Source: Streptomyces dengpaensis
GTDB taxonomy: Bacteria > Actinomycetota > Actinomycetes > Streptomycetales > Streptomycetaceae
Reading direction: 5' to 3'
NCBI RefSeq assembly: GCF_002946835.1
Contig: NZ_CP026652.1
Span: 744,001 to 808,000 of the forward strand
Length of the DNA: 64,000 bases
The translations under genes and the position numbers were made by a program. The stretch's first letter is position 1, and the number at the start of each line of letters is the position of its first letter. A model generated the notes under the pieces. It saw only the letters and a program-made list of their open reading frames with translations. It made no database searches and was not told the DNA's origin. Below, one piece after another: positions 32,126 to 40,444 of this stretch.

Positions 32126-32965
32126 TCACCGGCCCCGGCGCTCGCAGGTGAACGCCTGATCGAAGGCGCCGCGCGTCGTCCTGCCCGCCGTGCGGTCCAG
32201 GATCCCGAACACGACGTGGTCGAAGAACCCCTCGAAGCGGCCCTTGACCAGCAGCCCATGGAAGGCGGCCGCCACCTGCTCCGGGTCGTTCTGGAAGACC
32301 CCGCAGCCCCACGCCCCGAGCACCAGCCTCCGGTAGCCGTGGGCCGCGGCGGTCTCCAGGACCCTCTCCGCGCGCACGGCGAGGGCCCCCGGCAGCTCGG
32401 CGGCGCGCTCCGGGGCAGTACGCAGGACGACTCCGGCGTTGGGAGCCGCGGCGGTCAGGAATCCGGCCGTGTACGGCTCGCCGAGGAGTCGGCCGCGGTC
32501 GTCGCGGAAGACGGGTACGGCGGGTGAGTGGATGACACGGTCCGTGTAGAACGGGTCGCGGTGGGCGCGGTGGTGGTCGTAGAACTCCCGGGTCCGCAGC
32601 AGGCAGGTGTACAGCGCGGAGGCCCGGCACAGGGCCTCTTCCTGGGCCTGCGCGCCGTTCAGATAGCCGCCGCCCGGATTGCGCGCCGAGGCGAAGTTCA
32701 GGACGGCGACGGCGGCGTTCTGCCCGGAAACCCCGGCGATCCTTCGGGCGGCTTCCAAGCTGCTCTCGCCCGTGACCTCGAACAAAGTGTCGACGGGTGC
32801 GGCCGGGCGTATCTCCACCGGCTCGGGCCCATACATCCGCGTCCCGGTCCGGGCGGCCTCGGTCCCCGCGGCGATCGACACCTCCCGCCCGCCGGGCGCC
32901 CGATACGCGCCCGCCGCGACGATCTCCTCCGTCTGCTGCGCGATCGCGCGCAGGCGCGCGCTCAT
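32126..32965 (-). CDS. Bacterial poly(ADP-ribose) glycohydrolase-type protein (TIGR02452 family)
   Basis: The 279-residue macrodomain-fold protein has the PARG catalytic loop NPGGGYLNGAQAQEE (about 105-118), whose Glu pair hydrolyses ribose-ribose bonds in ADP-ribose polymers, plus the ADP-ribose-binding LNFASA and GAWGCGVFQNDP segments. Related bacterial enzymes remove ADP-ribose modifications. No ADP-ribosyltransferase gene is in the window. The start MSARLRAIA at 32965 is chosen because homologs begin there; an ATG six codons earlier is in frame. Confidence 0.88.
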   Translation of the reverse strand: MSARLRAIAQQTEEIVAAGAYRAPGGREVSIAAGTEAARTGTRMYGPEPVEIRPAAPVDTLFEVTGESSLEAARRIAGVSGQNAAVAVLNFASARNPGGGYLNGAQAQEEALCRASALYTCLLRTREFYDHHRAHRDPFYTDRVIHSPAVPVFRDDRGRLLGEPYTAGFLTAAAPNAGVVLRTAPERAAELPGALAVRAERVLETAAAHGYRRLVLGAWGCGVFQNDPEQVAAAFHGLLVKGRFEGFFDHVVFGILDRTAGRTTRGAFDQAFTCERRGR

Positions 32966-33222
32966 GGCGCGACCCCCGTACACGCCATGAACGCGCCCCT
33001 CGCGATCTCCCCCGTCGTGCCCATGAGCGCATCGTGAGCGATGCTGGTCCTGCGGCGCAACAGAGTTTCACCGCCCCGCAAACAGTGTTTCCTAGTTCGG
33101 AAAGCGATGATCCGTACCCTTGTGCGAACCGTCGAAAGCGTCTTGGGTGGGACGAGCAATTGCCGGTTCGGCCCACGAGACGCCGGGCCGGCGACATGGT
33201 GGAATCTCAGGAGGATCCCTAC

Positions 33223-34557
33223 ATGTCCGATTCGGTGAGTGACTGTGCGGAGCGCCGCTCCGCCGTCACCGAGGCCGAGGTGGAGGCGCTCGTTCACGGC
33301 ATCTGCTTCAAGACCGGTCCGCCCCGGTACCTCGGTGTCGAAGTGGAATGGCTCATCCATGAGCTGCGGACGCCGCGGCTCCCCGTACCACCCGCACGAC
33401 TTGAAGCGGCGTACGCCGCACTGCGGACCCTGCCCCTGCGTTCGGCGCTCACCGTCGAACCCGGCGGTCAGCTGGAGCTCAGCTCCGCTCCCGCGTCTTC
33501 TCTGATGGAGTGCATCGGGTCCGTCTCCGCCGACCTCGACGCCGTCCGCGCGACACTGCGCGAGGCAGGTCTCGGCCTCAGCGGCTATGGCCACGATCCC
33601 TGGAACCCCCCGAACCGCTTCCTCCATGAGCCCCGTTACGACGCCATGGAGCGCTACCTCGACCGCGCGGGGCCGGAAGGCCGCGCCATGATGTGCAGCT
33701 CCGCCTCCGTCCAGGTGTGCCTGGACGCCGGGTACGAGGAGCCGGGCCCGCTCGGGCACGGGCGCCGCTGGTGGCTGGCGCACCAGCTGGGCGCGGTCCT
33801 GGTGGCCGCGTTCGCCCACTCTCCGCTCGCCCGCGGGCGGCACACCGGCTGGCGCTCCACGCGGCAGTCGCTGTGGACGGCGATGGACCCCGGGCGGGCC
33901 GGCGCCCCTCCCCTGGACGGCGAGCCACGGGCCGCCTGGGCCCGGCACGTCCTGGACGCGTCGGTGATGTGCGTACGGGCGCCGAGCGGCCCCTGGACCG
34001 TACCGGAAGGCATGAGTTTCCGGCAGTGGACCCGGTCGGCGTCGCCGCCGGACCGGGCGGATCTCGACTATCACCTGACGACCCTGTTCCCACCGGTGCG
34101 TCCGCGCGGTCATCTCGAACTGCGCATGATCGACGCACAGCCGGGCGACGACGGCTGGATCGTGCCGCTCGCCGTGACAGCGGCCCTCTTCGACGACGCG
34201 GAGGCCGCCGAGATCGCGTACCGGACCGTCAAACCGCTCGCCGAGCGGGCGGACTCGCTGGCCGCGCCGCGCAATCCGCTGTGGCGGGACGCCGCGCGGT
34301 ACGGCCTGGCGGACCCGGAGCTGCACGAGGCCGCCGTCGCCTGTTTCGCGGCGGCGGCCGAGGCCCTGCCCCGGCTCGGCGCCACCACCGAGGTCCTGGA
34401 CGCCGTGGCGGAGTTCAACGACCGCTATGTGGCCCGGGGCCGCTGCCCCGCCGACGATCTGCTCGGCCCCTTCGACGGGCGATCCCCCACTCAACCGCAC
34501 GGGCCGTCTCACGGCCCGTCCTACGGTCGGTTCCACGGGAAGGACATCCGCACATGA
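33223..34557 (+). CDS. egtA: Ergothioneine biosynthesis glutamate-cysteine ligase
   Basis: The 444-residue GCS2-type ligase makes gamma-glutamylcysteine, the sulfur donor for ergothioneine. The active-site stretch YLGVEVEWLIHELR near residue 40 and LTVEPGGQLELSSAP near 80 mark the family. It is the first of four genes that overlap by 1-4 bases (egtA-egtB ATGA, egtB-egtC TGATG, egtC-egtD GTGA), so the whole set is one translationally coupled operon. AGGAGG stands seven bases before the ATG; an earlier in-frame ATG at 33196 is less well placed. The C-terminal 30 residues are low-complexity (HGPSHGPSYG). Confidence 0.95.
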   Translation: MSDSVSDCAERRSAVTEAEVEALVHGICFKTGPPRYLGVEVEWLIHELRTPRLPVPPARLEAAYAALRTLPLRSALTVEPGGQLELSSAPASSLMECIGSVSADLDAVRATLREAGLGLSGYGHDPWNPPNRFLHEPRYDAMERYLDRAGPEGRAMMCSSASVQVCLDAGYEEPGPLGHGRRWWLAHQLGAVLVAAFAHSPLARGRHTGWRSTRQSLWTAMDPGRAGAPPLDGEPRAAWARHVLDASVMCVRAPSGPWTVPEGMSFRQWTRSASPPDRADLDYHLTTLFPPVRPRGHLELRMIDAQPGDDGWIVPLAVTAALFDDAEAAEIAYRTVKPLAERADSLAAPRNPLWRDAARYGLADPELHEAAVACFAAAAEALPRLGATTEVLDAVAEFNDRYVARGRCPADDLLGPFDGRSPTQPHGPSHGPSYGRFHGKDIRT

Positions 34558-35885
34558 CCGCCCCCGATTCACTCACGGACCCGGAGTCGCTCAGGGAGCG
34601 CGCGCTGGACGCGCTGACCACGGCCCGCGACCGCACCGCACTCCTCACCTCCTGTGTGGAGGACCCCGAACTGACCGCCCAGCACTCGCCGTTGATGTCC
34701 CCGCTGGTGTGGGACCTCGCGCACATCGGCAACCAGGAGGAGCTGTGGCTGCTGCGCACGGTCGCCGGGCGTGAGGCGATGCGGCCCGAGATCGACGGGC
34801 TGTACGACGCGTTCGAACATCCGCGCGCCGAGCGGCCTTCGCTGCCCCTGCTGCCTCCCGGCGAGGCCCGTCAGTACGCGGCCGAGGTGCGCGGCCGGGC
34901 GCTGGACGTGCTGGAGAGCACCGCGTTCCAGGGCACGCGGCTGACCGAGGCGGGTTTCGCCTTCGGGATGATCGCGCAGCACGAACAGCAGCACGACGAG
35001 ACGATGCTGATCACCCATCAGCTCCGCAAGGGTCCGGCCGCCCTGACGGCACCGGATCCCGCGCCCGCGCCGCTGTTCACCGGACCGGCCGAAGTCCTGG
35101 TGCCCGGCGGCCCGTTCGCGATGGGCACGTCCACCGAGCCATGGGCGCTGGACAACGAACGGCCCGCCCACCGGCGTATCGTCCCCTCCTTCTACATCGA
35201 CACCGTGCCGGTCACGAACGCCGCGTACCAGGCGTTCATCGAGGACGGCGGCTACGGCGACCGGCGCTGGTGGACCCCCGAGGGCTGGGACCACATCCGG
35301 GCGCACGGCATCAAGGCGCCGCTGTTCTGGCGCCGCGACGGCGGGCAGTGGCTGCGGCGCCGCTTCGGTGTCACCGAGCTGGTACCGCCCGACGAGCCGG
35401 TGCTGCACGTGTGCTGGTACGAGGCCGACGCGTACGCGCGCTGGGCGGGTCGGCGGCTGCCCACCGAGACCGAGTGGGAGAAGGCGGCCCGCCACGATCC
35501 GGCGTCCGACCGCTCCACGCGCTACCCGTGGGGCGACGCCGACCCCACCCCGGAACACGCCAACCTCGGCCAGCGCCATCTGCGCCCGGCGCCGGCCGGC
35601 AGCTATCCGGCGGGCGAATCGCCCCTGGGCGTACGGCAGTTGATCGGCGACGTGTGGGAGTGGACGTCGAGCGATCTGCAGCCCTATCCGGGCTTTGTGG
35701 CCTTCCCCTACCGGGAGTACTCGGAAGTGTTCTTCGGGCCGGAATACAAGGTGCTGCGCGGTGGTTCGTTCGCGGTGGACCCGGTGGTCTGCCGGGGCAC
35801 GTTCCGCAACTGGGACTATCCGATCCGGCGGCAGATCTTCTCCGGCTTCCGTACGGCGCGGGACGCCGGACCGGAGAGTTCCTGA
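34554..35885 (+). CDS. egtB: Ergothioneine biosynthesis sulfoxide synthase
   Basis: The 443-residue non-heme iron enzyme joins gamma-glutamylcysteine to hercynine with O2 to form the sulfoxide intermediate. It has an N-terminal DinB-like four-helix domain with the iron ligands (LAHIGNQEE at about 59 and HEQQHDETM at about 145) and a C-terminal formylglycine-generating-enzyme-type domain (GDVWEWTSSDLQPYPGF, then KVLRGGSF and NWDYP). Its substrate gamma-glutamylcysteine comes from EgtA and hercynine from EgtD. Confidence 0.96.
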   Translation: MTAPDSLTDPESLRERALDALTTARDRTALLTSCVEDPELTAQHSPLMSPLVWDLAHIGNQEELWLLRTVAGREAMRPEIDGLYDAFEHPRAERPSLPLLPPGEARQYAAEVRGRALDVLESTAFQGTRLTEAGFAFGMIAQHEQQHDETMLITHQLRKGPAALTAPDPAPAPLFTGPAEVLVPGGPFAMGTSTEPWALDNERPAHRRIVPSFYIDTVPVTNAAYQAFIEDGGYGDRRWWTPEGWDHIRAHGIKAPLFWRRDGGQWLRRRFGVTELVPPDEPVLHVCWYEADAYARWAGRRLPTETEWEKAARHDPASDRSTRYPWGDADPTPEHANLGQRHLRPAPAGSYPAGESPLGVRQLIGDVWEWTSSDLQPYPGFVAFPYREYSEVFFGPEYKVLRGGSFAVDPVVCRGTFRNWDYPIRRQIFSGFRTARDAGPESS

Positions 35886-36685
35886 TGTGCCGTCAACTGG
35901 CCTTCCTGGGCCCCGAGGAGCCGCTCGGCGCGCTGCTCGTGGAGCCGGAGCACAGCCTGTTCCGGCAGTCCTGGGCACCGCGGCAGCAGCGGTACGGGAC
36001 GGTCAACGCCGATGGTTTCGGGGTGGGTTGGTACGCCGCGGGCGATCCCGTGCCCGCCCGGTACCGACGGGCCGGGCCCATCTGGGGCGACCAGTCGTTC
36101 GCGGACCTGGCCCGGGTCGTCAGGACCACCGCGCTGCTCGCGGCGGTGCGGGACGCGACCGTGGCGGGTGCGGACGGGGAGGCCGCGGCGGCGCCGTTCG
36201 CCGCGGGCCCCTGGCTGTTCAGCCACAACGGCGCCGTGCTCGGCTGGCCCGGCTCCCTCGCCCCGCTCGCCGCGACCCTGCCCGCGGTGGAGTTGCTGTC
36301 GCTGGAGGCCCGCTGCGACGCGGCTCTCGTCTGGGCGCTGGTCCTGCACCGGCTGCGCAGGGGTGACGACGAGAGTCAGGCGCTGGCCGACACGGTCCTG
36401 GAGGTCGCCGGGGCGGCCCCCGGGTCCCGGCTCAACCTGCTGCTCACCAACGGCGAGACGATCACCGCGACCGCCTGGGGCGACACCCTCTGGTATCTCA
36501 CCGAGCCCGGCCGCCGCACCGTCGTGGCCTCCGAGCCCTACGACGACGACCCGCGCTGGCAGGAGGTCCCCGACCGCACACTCCTCACGGCGAGCCGCAC
36601 CGAGGTGCTGCTCACCCCGCTCAAGGACATGACCGGCGACACCGCCGCCATGACATCCGCACCACCGAAGGAGCCCCGTACGTGA
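35885..36685 (+). CDS. egtC: Ergothioneine biosynthesis glutamine amidohydrolase-like hydrolase
   Basis: The 266-residue Ntn-type (class II glutamine amidotransferase fold) hydrolase removes glutamate from the sulfoxide product of EgtB. Cys2 (MCRQLAFLG) becomes the N-terminal nucleophile after Met removal; the Asn/Asp/Gly region NADGFGVGWY and the Asn of FSHNGAVLG are in place. The start overlaps the egtB stop by one base. The beta-lyase EgtE that completes the pathway is not encoded here. Confidence 0.94.
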   Translation: MCRQLAFLGPEEPLGALLVEPEHSLFRQSWAPRQQRYGTVNADGFGVGWYAAGDPVPARYRRAGPIWGDQSFADLARVVRTTALLAAVRDATVAGADGEAAAAPFAAGPWLFSHNGAVLGWPGSLAPLAATLPAVELLSLEARCDAALVWALVLHRLRRGDDESQALADTVLEVAGAAPGSRLNLLLTNGETITATAWGDTLWYLTEPGRRTVVASEPYDDDPRWQEVPDRTLLTASRTEVLLTPLKDMTGDTAAMTSAPPKEPRT

Positions 36686-37644
36686 GTCCGTTCCTTCTCA
36701 CCCGCACCCTGCCCGAGGACGCCACGGACGCCGCCCTGCGCGCCGACGTCCTGCAGGGCCTCACCCACTCGCCCAAAACGCTGCCGCCGAAGTGGTTCTA
36801 CGACGCGCACGGCAGCGAACTCTTCGAGAAGATCACCGAACTTCCCGAGTACTACCCCACGCGTGCCGAGCGGGAGATCCTGATCGCCCGGGCCGGCGAG
36901 ATCGCCACGGCCACCGGGGCACGCACCCTCGTCGAGCTGGGTTCCGGCTCGTCCGAGAAGACGCGGTCTCTCCTCAAAGCGCTGGCCGACGTGCACACGT
37001 ACGTTCCCGTCGACGTCAGCGAGAGCGCGCTCACCCAGGCCGGGCACGCGCTGATGGAGGAGCACCCGGGCCTCGATGTGCATGCCCTGATCGCCGACTT
37101 CACCGGCGGTCTCGCGATGCCGGGCACGCCCGGACCGCGGCTCGTGGCGTTCCTCGGCGGCACGATCGGCAATCTGCTGCCCGCCGAACGCGCCGCGTTC
37201 CTGGCATCCGTACGGGCCCTGCTGTCGCCCGGCGACGCGCTGCTGCTGGGCACAGACCTCGTCAAGGACGAGTCGGTTCTGGTCGCCGCGTACGACGACG
37301 CGGCCGGGGTGACGGCCGCGTTCAACAAGAACGTGCTGACCGTCGTCAACCGTGAGCTCGGCGCCGACTTCGACCCCGACGCGTTCGATCATGTCGCCCT
37401 CTGGGACACCCAGCACGAGTGGATCGAGATGCGGCTGCGCTCGCGTACCGCGCAGACCGTGAAGATCCCCGCACTCGACCTCGCCGTCCACTTCGCGGAC
37501 GGCGAGGAACTGCGGACCGAGATCTCGGCGAAGTTCCGCGAGGAGGGCGTACGCGGTGAACTGGCCGCCGCCGGCTTCGCGTTGACCCATTGGTGGACGG
37601 ACGAGGAGGGTCGCTTCGCGCTGTCGTTGAGCAGGGCCGGATAG
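36682..37644 (+). CDS. egtD: L-histidine N-alpha-trimethyltransferase
   Basis: The 320-residue SAM-dependent enzyme methylates histidine three times to hercynine, the first committed step of ergothioneine synthesis. It has the EgtD family start (SPKTLPPKWFYDAHGSELFE), the SAM loop VELGSGSSEKTRSLL near residue 85 and the FLGGTIGNL segment near 155. The GTG at 36682 overlaps the egtC stop. A terminator hairpin follows 20 bases after the stop, closing the operon. Confidence 0.96.
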   Translation: MSPFLLTRTLPEDATDAALRADVLQGLTHSPKTLPPKWFYDAHGSELFEKITELPEYYPTRAEREILIARAGEIATATGARTLVELGSGSSEKTRSLLKALADVHTYVPVDVSESALTQAGHALMEEHPGLDVHALIADFTGGLAMPGTPGPRLVAFLGGTIGNLLPAERAAFLASVRALLSPGDALLLGTDLVKDESVLVAAYDDAAGVTAAFNKNVLTVVNRELGADFDPDAFDHVALWDTQHEWIEMRLRSRTAQTVKIPALDLAVHFADGEELRTEISAKFREEGVRGELAAAGFALTHWWTDEEGRFALSLSRAG

Positions 37645-37663
37645 CGGGCGGGCGCCGCGCGGA

Positions 37664-37710
37664 ACGGAGCGCCCGGGACCACCGTCGAGACGGCGGGCCG
37701 GGCGCTCCGT
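37664..37710. terminator. Terminator of the egt operon
   Basis: 13-bp perfect stem (acggagcgcccgg / ccgggcgctccgt) with a 21-base loop. Its right arm is partly repeated at 37716-37728 (gcgggcgctccgt). Confidence 0.75.
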
Positions 37711-37778
37711 GCGCGGCGGGCGCTCCGTGGCGAGGCCGCCGCCCTCGTCCCAGGCGGGTGCCGCAGGCGCCGGACCCG

Positions 37779-39056
37779 TCACTCGGCCCTGCCCGCCAAC
37801 GTCCGCGTGATGCTGGCCGAGGCGCGCCGGGCCTCCGTCGCCGGGTCGGATCCGGTGAGGACCTTCGTCATGTAGACCTTGATCGGGTTGTCGGCCTCGA
37901 CGGCGGCCCACTGGGGCGTGGCGGGGGTCGCCCGGCCCTGCGCGGCGCCCGCCGCCATGGCCGCGACTCCTTTCTCGCCCGCCACCGCCGAGGCGAGGGT
38001 CGTCTTATTGGGCACGTAGCTCATCGTCCTGGCCAAGTCCTTCTGCCACTTGGCGCCGGCAAGTGCCGCGACGACGGCTGTGGCGCCCGGCCGGACGTCC
38101 GTGTTCTTAGGCACCACGAGGTCGGAGCCGCCGGTGAAGACCGCGCAGGGCTCGGCGGCCGTCGGGCCGGGCACGGGGAAGAAGCCCAGCTTGCCCTTGA
38201 GGCCGGGGTTCGCCCGCTCGATGGCCTGGACGAGGCCGGGCACGGCCACGATCTGGGCGACCCGTCCCTTGGCGAACTCTCCCGCCTGCGGCGGGTGTTC
38301 CTCGTCGGCGTTCACGGGCCCGTCGCCGAGTGCCTGCAGCCGCCGGTAGAAGTCCATGCCCCGCAGGGCGGCCGGCGTCTGCAGACTGCCCTCCCAGGTT
38401 CCGGCGGAGGCCTTCGTGGCGAGGTCGCCGCCCTCGTCCCAGATGAACCCGGCGAGGGTGTACCAGTCCTGTCCGGCCAGGTAGATCCCTTGGTTTTCCG
38501 AGGAGTTGAGCCGTTCAGTGTCCGCCAGCCACTGGTCGCGGGTCTGCGGCGGCTCCTTGATGCCGGCCTGGGCGAACAGGTCCTCGCGGTAGATGACGAC
38601 GCGGTTGGCCGCGTACCAGGGGACACCGAACTGGCGGGAGCCGAAGCGGCCGGGTTCGGCGAGGCCCGGGAGCCAGTCGTTCATGCCCCAGTCGCGTAAC
38701 GACTCAAGGCTCAGGTCGCTCAGCCCGTCGCCGTCCACGTACTGCGCGACCTGGGTGTTGCCGACCTCGATGACGTCGGGCGCGCCCTCGTCCTCCTGCT
38801 TCAGCGCCGCCTGGACCTTCTCGCCGATCCCGGTCCACTCCTGGATGCGGATGTCGAGCCGCAGGTCACCGTGGGTCCGCTCGAACTCCGCCGTGAACCG
38901 CCTCAGGAATTCCTTGGAGGTGCTGCCCTTCATCAGCCACACGGTGACGGTCCGCCGCCCGGCCCCTCCCTCGGGCAGGACACCGCAGGCGGTGAGCAGT
39001 AAGGCGGCGGCGCACACGACGGCGAGGAGGCGGGCTCTGCGGGGGCGGTTTCTCAC
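37779..39056 (-). CDS. Extracellular sugar-binding lipoprotein, orphan
   Basis: The 425-residue ABC-transporter solute-binding protein (family 1, MalE-like) has signal peptide and lipobox LLLTACG (Cys24), then the binding-protein core (APDVIEVGNTQVAQYVDGDG, VPWYAANRVVIYREDLFAQAG). No permease or ATPase gene is adjacent, so it must use components encoded elsewhere, as many Streptomyces sugar importers share the MsiK ATPase. A GntR-like palindrome lies 84 bases upstream of the start. The sugar is unknown. Confidence 0.9.
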   Translation of the reverse strand: MRNRPRRARLLAVVCAAALLLTACGVLPEGGAGRRTVTVWLMKGSTSKEFLRRFTAEFERTHGDLRLDIRIQEWTGIGEKVQAALKQEDEGAPDVIEVGNTQVAQYVDGDGLSDLSLESLRDWGMNDWLPGLAEPGRFGSRQFGVPWYAANRVVIYREDLFAQAGIKEPPQTRDQWLADTERLNSSENQGIYLAGQDWYTLAGFIWDEGGDLATKASAGTWEGSLQTPAALRGMDFYRRLQALGDGPVNADEEHPPQAGEFAKGRVAQIVAVPGLVQAIERANPGLKGKLGFFPVPGPTAAEPCAVFTGGSDLVVPKNTDVRPGATAVVAALAGAKWQKDLARTMSYVPNKTTLASAVAGEKGVAAMAAGAAQGRATPATPQWAAVEADNPIKVYMTKVLTGSDPATEARRASASITRTLAGRAE

Positions 39057-39139
39057 GAGGGGTCCTGTTCTGTCTGGCGGACAGGGGCAAGAGGCCCGAC
39101 GTGGGGGACGAGCTCAACGCTCGTACGGGTGTCTGGATT

Positions 39140-39153
39140 TTGGTATGTACCAA
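39140..39153. promoter_or_regulatory. GntR-type operator before the sugar-binding protein
   Basis: ttggtatgtaccaa is a perfect inverted repeat (TTGGTA-TG-TACCAA), similar to GntR/HutC-family sites such as the DasR box. It stands 84 bases upstream of the lipoprotein start. No GntR gene is nearby. Confidence 0.6.
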
Positions 39154-39326
39154 TCAAGTGCGTCAAGGGCCGGAACCGGCCTGACGCAGCGCCGACAGCC
39201 CAGGACTCGCCCGCCATTCCATCCGGGGCATCCCCCCGACACCCCGGATATCTCGCGGACCGCCGCACCGTGGGGCACCGTGGAATGACGCGTGGCACAC
39301 CCGCCACGGCGGAGAGGAGCACCCGC

Positions 39327-39542
39327 ATGTCCGACAACACCTACCGGGTCACCGAGATCGTCGGCACCTCCCACGAGGGCGTCGACCAGGCCCTTCGCAA
39401 CGGGATCAACCGGGCGTCGCAGACGCTGCGCAACCTGGACTGGTTCGAGGTCACGCAGGTCAGGGGGCAGATCGAGAACGGGCAGATCGAGCACTACCAG
39501 GTCTGCATGAAGGTCGGCTTCCGGCTCGAAGAAGGCGCGTGA
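39327..39542 (+). CDS. Dodecin family protein
   Basis: The 71-residue protein shows the dodecin beta-alpha-beta-beta pattern (YRVTEIVGTSHEGVDQALRN, then NLDWFEVTQVRGQIENG). Dodecins assemble into hollow 12-mers that bind flavins or CoA and act as flavin buffers. The Trp of NLDWFEV is the residue that stacks on flavin in characterised members. GGAG is seven to ten bases before the ATG. It is a single-gene unit. Confidence 0.93.
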   Translation: MSDNTYRVTEIVGTSHEGVDQALRNGINRASQTLRNLDWFEVTQVRGQIENGQIEHYQVCMKVGFRLEEGA

Positions 39543-39591
39543 CCCCAGGCCCCCAGGCCTCCGTCCGGCACTTCAGAACCTGCGGACCCCC

Positions 39592-40095
39592 TCAGGTCCG
39601 CCCCTCCCGCTCCTGCGCGTCCATCAGCGCCGCCGACGCGGCCGCCCAGCGCGCTCGTACGACCCTGAAGCCCGCCCGCTCCGCGTCCTCACAGACGAGC
39701 TCGTCGTCATCCACGAGGACGCGGATCTCGCGGTCGCGGGCCAGTCTGCGGAGGATCTCCAGCTTGGTGCGGCGCGCGGGCCTGCGGTCGTCGTTGCGCC
39801 GCATCCAGATGCGCCCGTCGGGCAGCCCCTGGACAGCCAGCCAGTCGGCCGCCTCCCGGCGGCACCGCTCGGGGCGGCCGGTGAGGTAGACCACCTCGCA
39901 CTCCTCAGCGCTCTTCAGTGCCAGCGCAATGCCCTCGGCCAGCGGTGGATCGTGCGGCGCCGCCGCGAAGAACGCGTCCCAGTCCCGCCGCTTGCGCTCC
40001 AGGAACCGCTGGCGGTGCGCGGTGTCCGCGAGGGTGCCGTCCAGGTCGAATATCGCCAGGGGTCTACTGCCGCTCTGCTCCTTCACGCGTGCCAC
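39592..40095 (-). CDS. HAD-superfamily phosphatase, polynucleotide-kinase-phosphatase-like
   Basis: The 167-residue protein has HAD motif I (LAIFDLDGTLAD, nucleophile and acid Asp) at about 14, motif II (VVYLTGRPERCR) at about 68 and motif IV acids (VLVDDDELVC) at about 127. The TGRPERCR and WMRRNDDRR segments recall the 3'-phosphatase domain of T4 Pnkp. Substrates could be nucleic-acid ends or small phosphates. No ligase or kinase domain is attached. Transcribed toward dodecin, with 49 bases between the stops. Confidence 0.78.
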   Translation of the reverse strand: MARVKEQSGSRPLAIFDLDGTLADTAHRQRFLERKRRDWDAFFAAAPHDPPLAEGIALALKSAEECEVVYLTGRPERCRREAADWLAVQGLPDGRIWMRRNDDRRPARRTKLEILRRLARDREIRVLVDDDELVCEDAERAGFRVVRARWAAASAALMDAQEREGRT

Positions 40096-40130
40096 CTTAA
40101 ACAGGCCCGAGGGCCGTCGGCGCGGCCGTG

Positions 40131-40337
40131 TCAGTCCTCCGTGGAGGGGCGCAGCAGACCCGGGCCCGTCACCAGCGGTCCCGCGGCCGGGCCCCGAAGC
40201 GATGCTGACGGTCCGTCAAGTGCCTTCATGACTTCGAGCAGCATCTCGTGCGCGGAGAGCAGGGCGGTCATGGGCGAGGCGGCCGACGACGGCGGAAGAG
40301 GGGCGCGGGGCGTGAGGGAGGGCATGGGGGTACTCAC
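40131..40337 (-). CDS. Possible small protein of 68 residues
   Basis: A GTG-started frame encodes a Pro/Ser-rich arm, a plausible helix (MTALLSAHEMLLEVMKALDG) and a Pro/Gly-rich tail. It lacks a ribosome-binding site and lies beyond a strong terminator that ends the neighbouring PKS-type gene, so expression is doubtful. It is the only candidate in the 349-base gap 40096-40444. Confidence 0.25.
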   Translation of the reverse strand: MSTPMPSLTPRAPLPPSSAASPMTALLSAHEMLLEVMKALDGPSASLRGPAAGPLVTGPGLLRPSTED

Positions 40338-40380
40338 TTCGGAGGCGGTGTTCCGCGGCTGAACAAGTCCGTGGCTGCCG

Positions 40381-40430
40381 GCACCGGGGCGGAGCTGAAG
40401 GGCGGGGGTCCCTTCGCTCCGCCCCGGTGC
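40381..40430. terminator. Long hairpin terminator after the PKS/oxoamine synthase gene
   Basis: A 15-bp perfect stem (gcaccggggcggagc / gctccgccccggtgc) is extended after a one-base bulge by gaaggg / cccttc with loop cgggggt. It lies 14 bases past the stop of the minus-strand gene. Confidence 0.85.
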
Positions 40431-40444
40431 GGATCCGGGGTGGG

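Noticed and set aside
37779..39056. Binding protein as part of a complete local ABC importer
   Set aside because: Neither neighbour encodes a permease or ATPase; it is an orphan.
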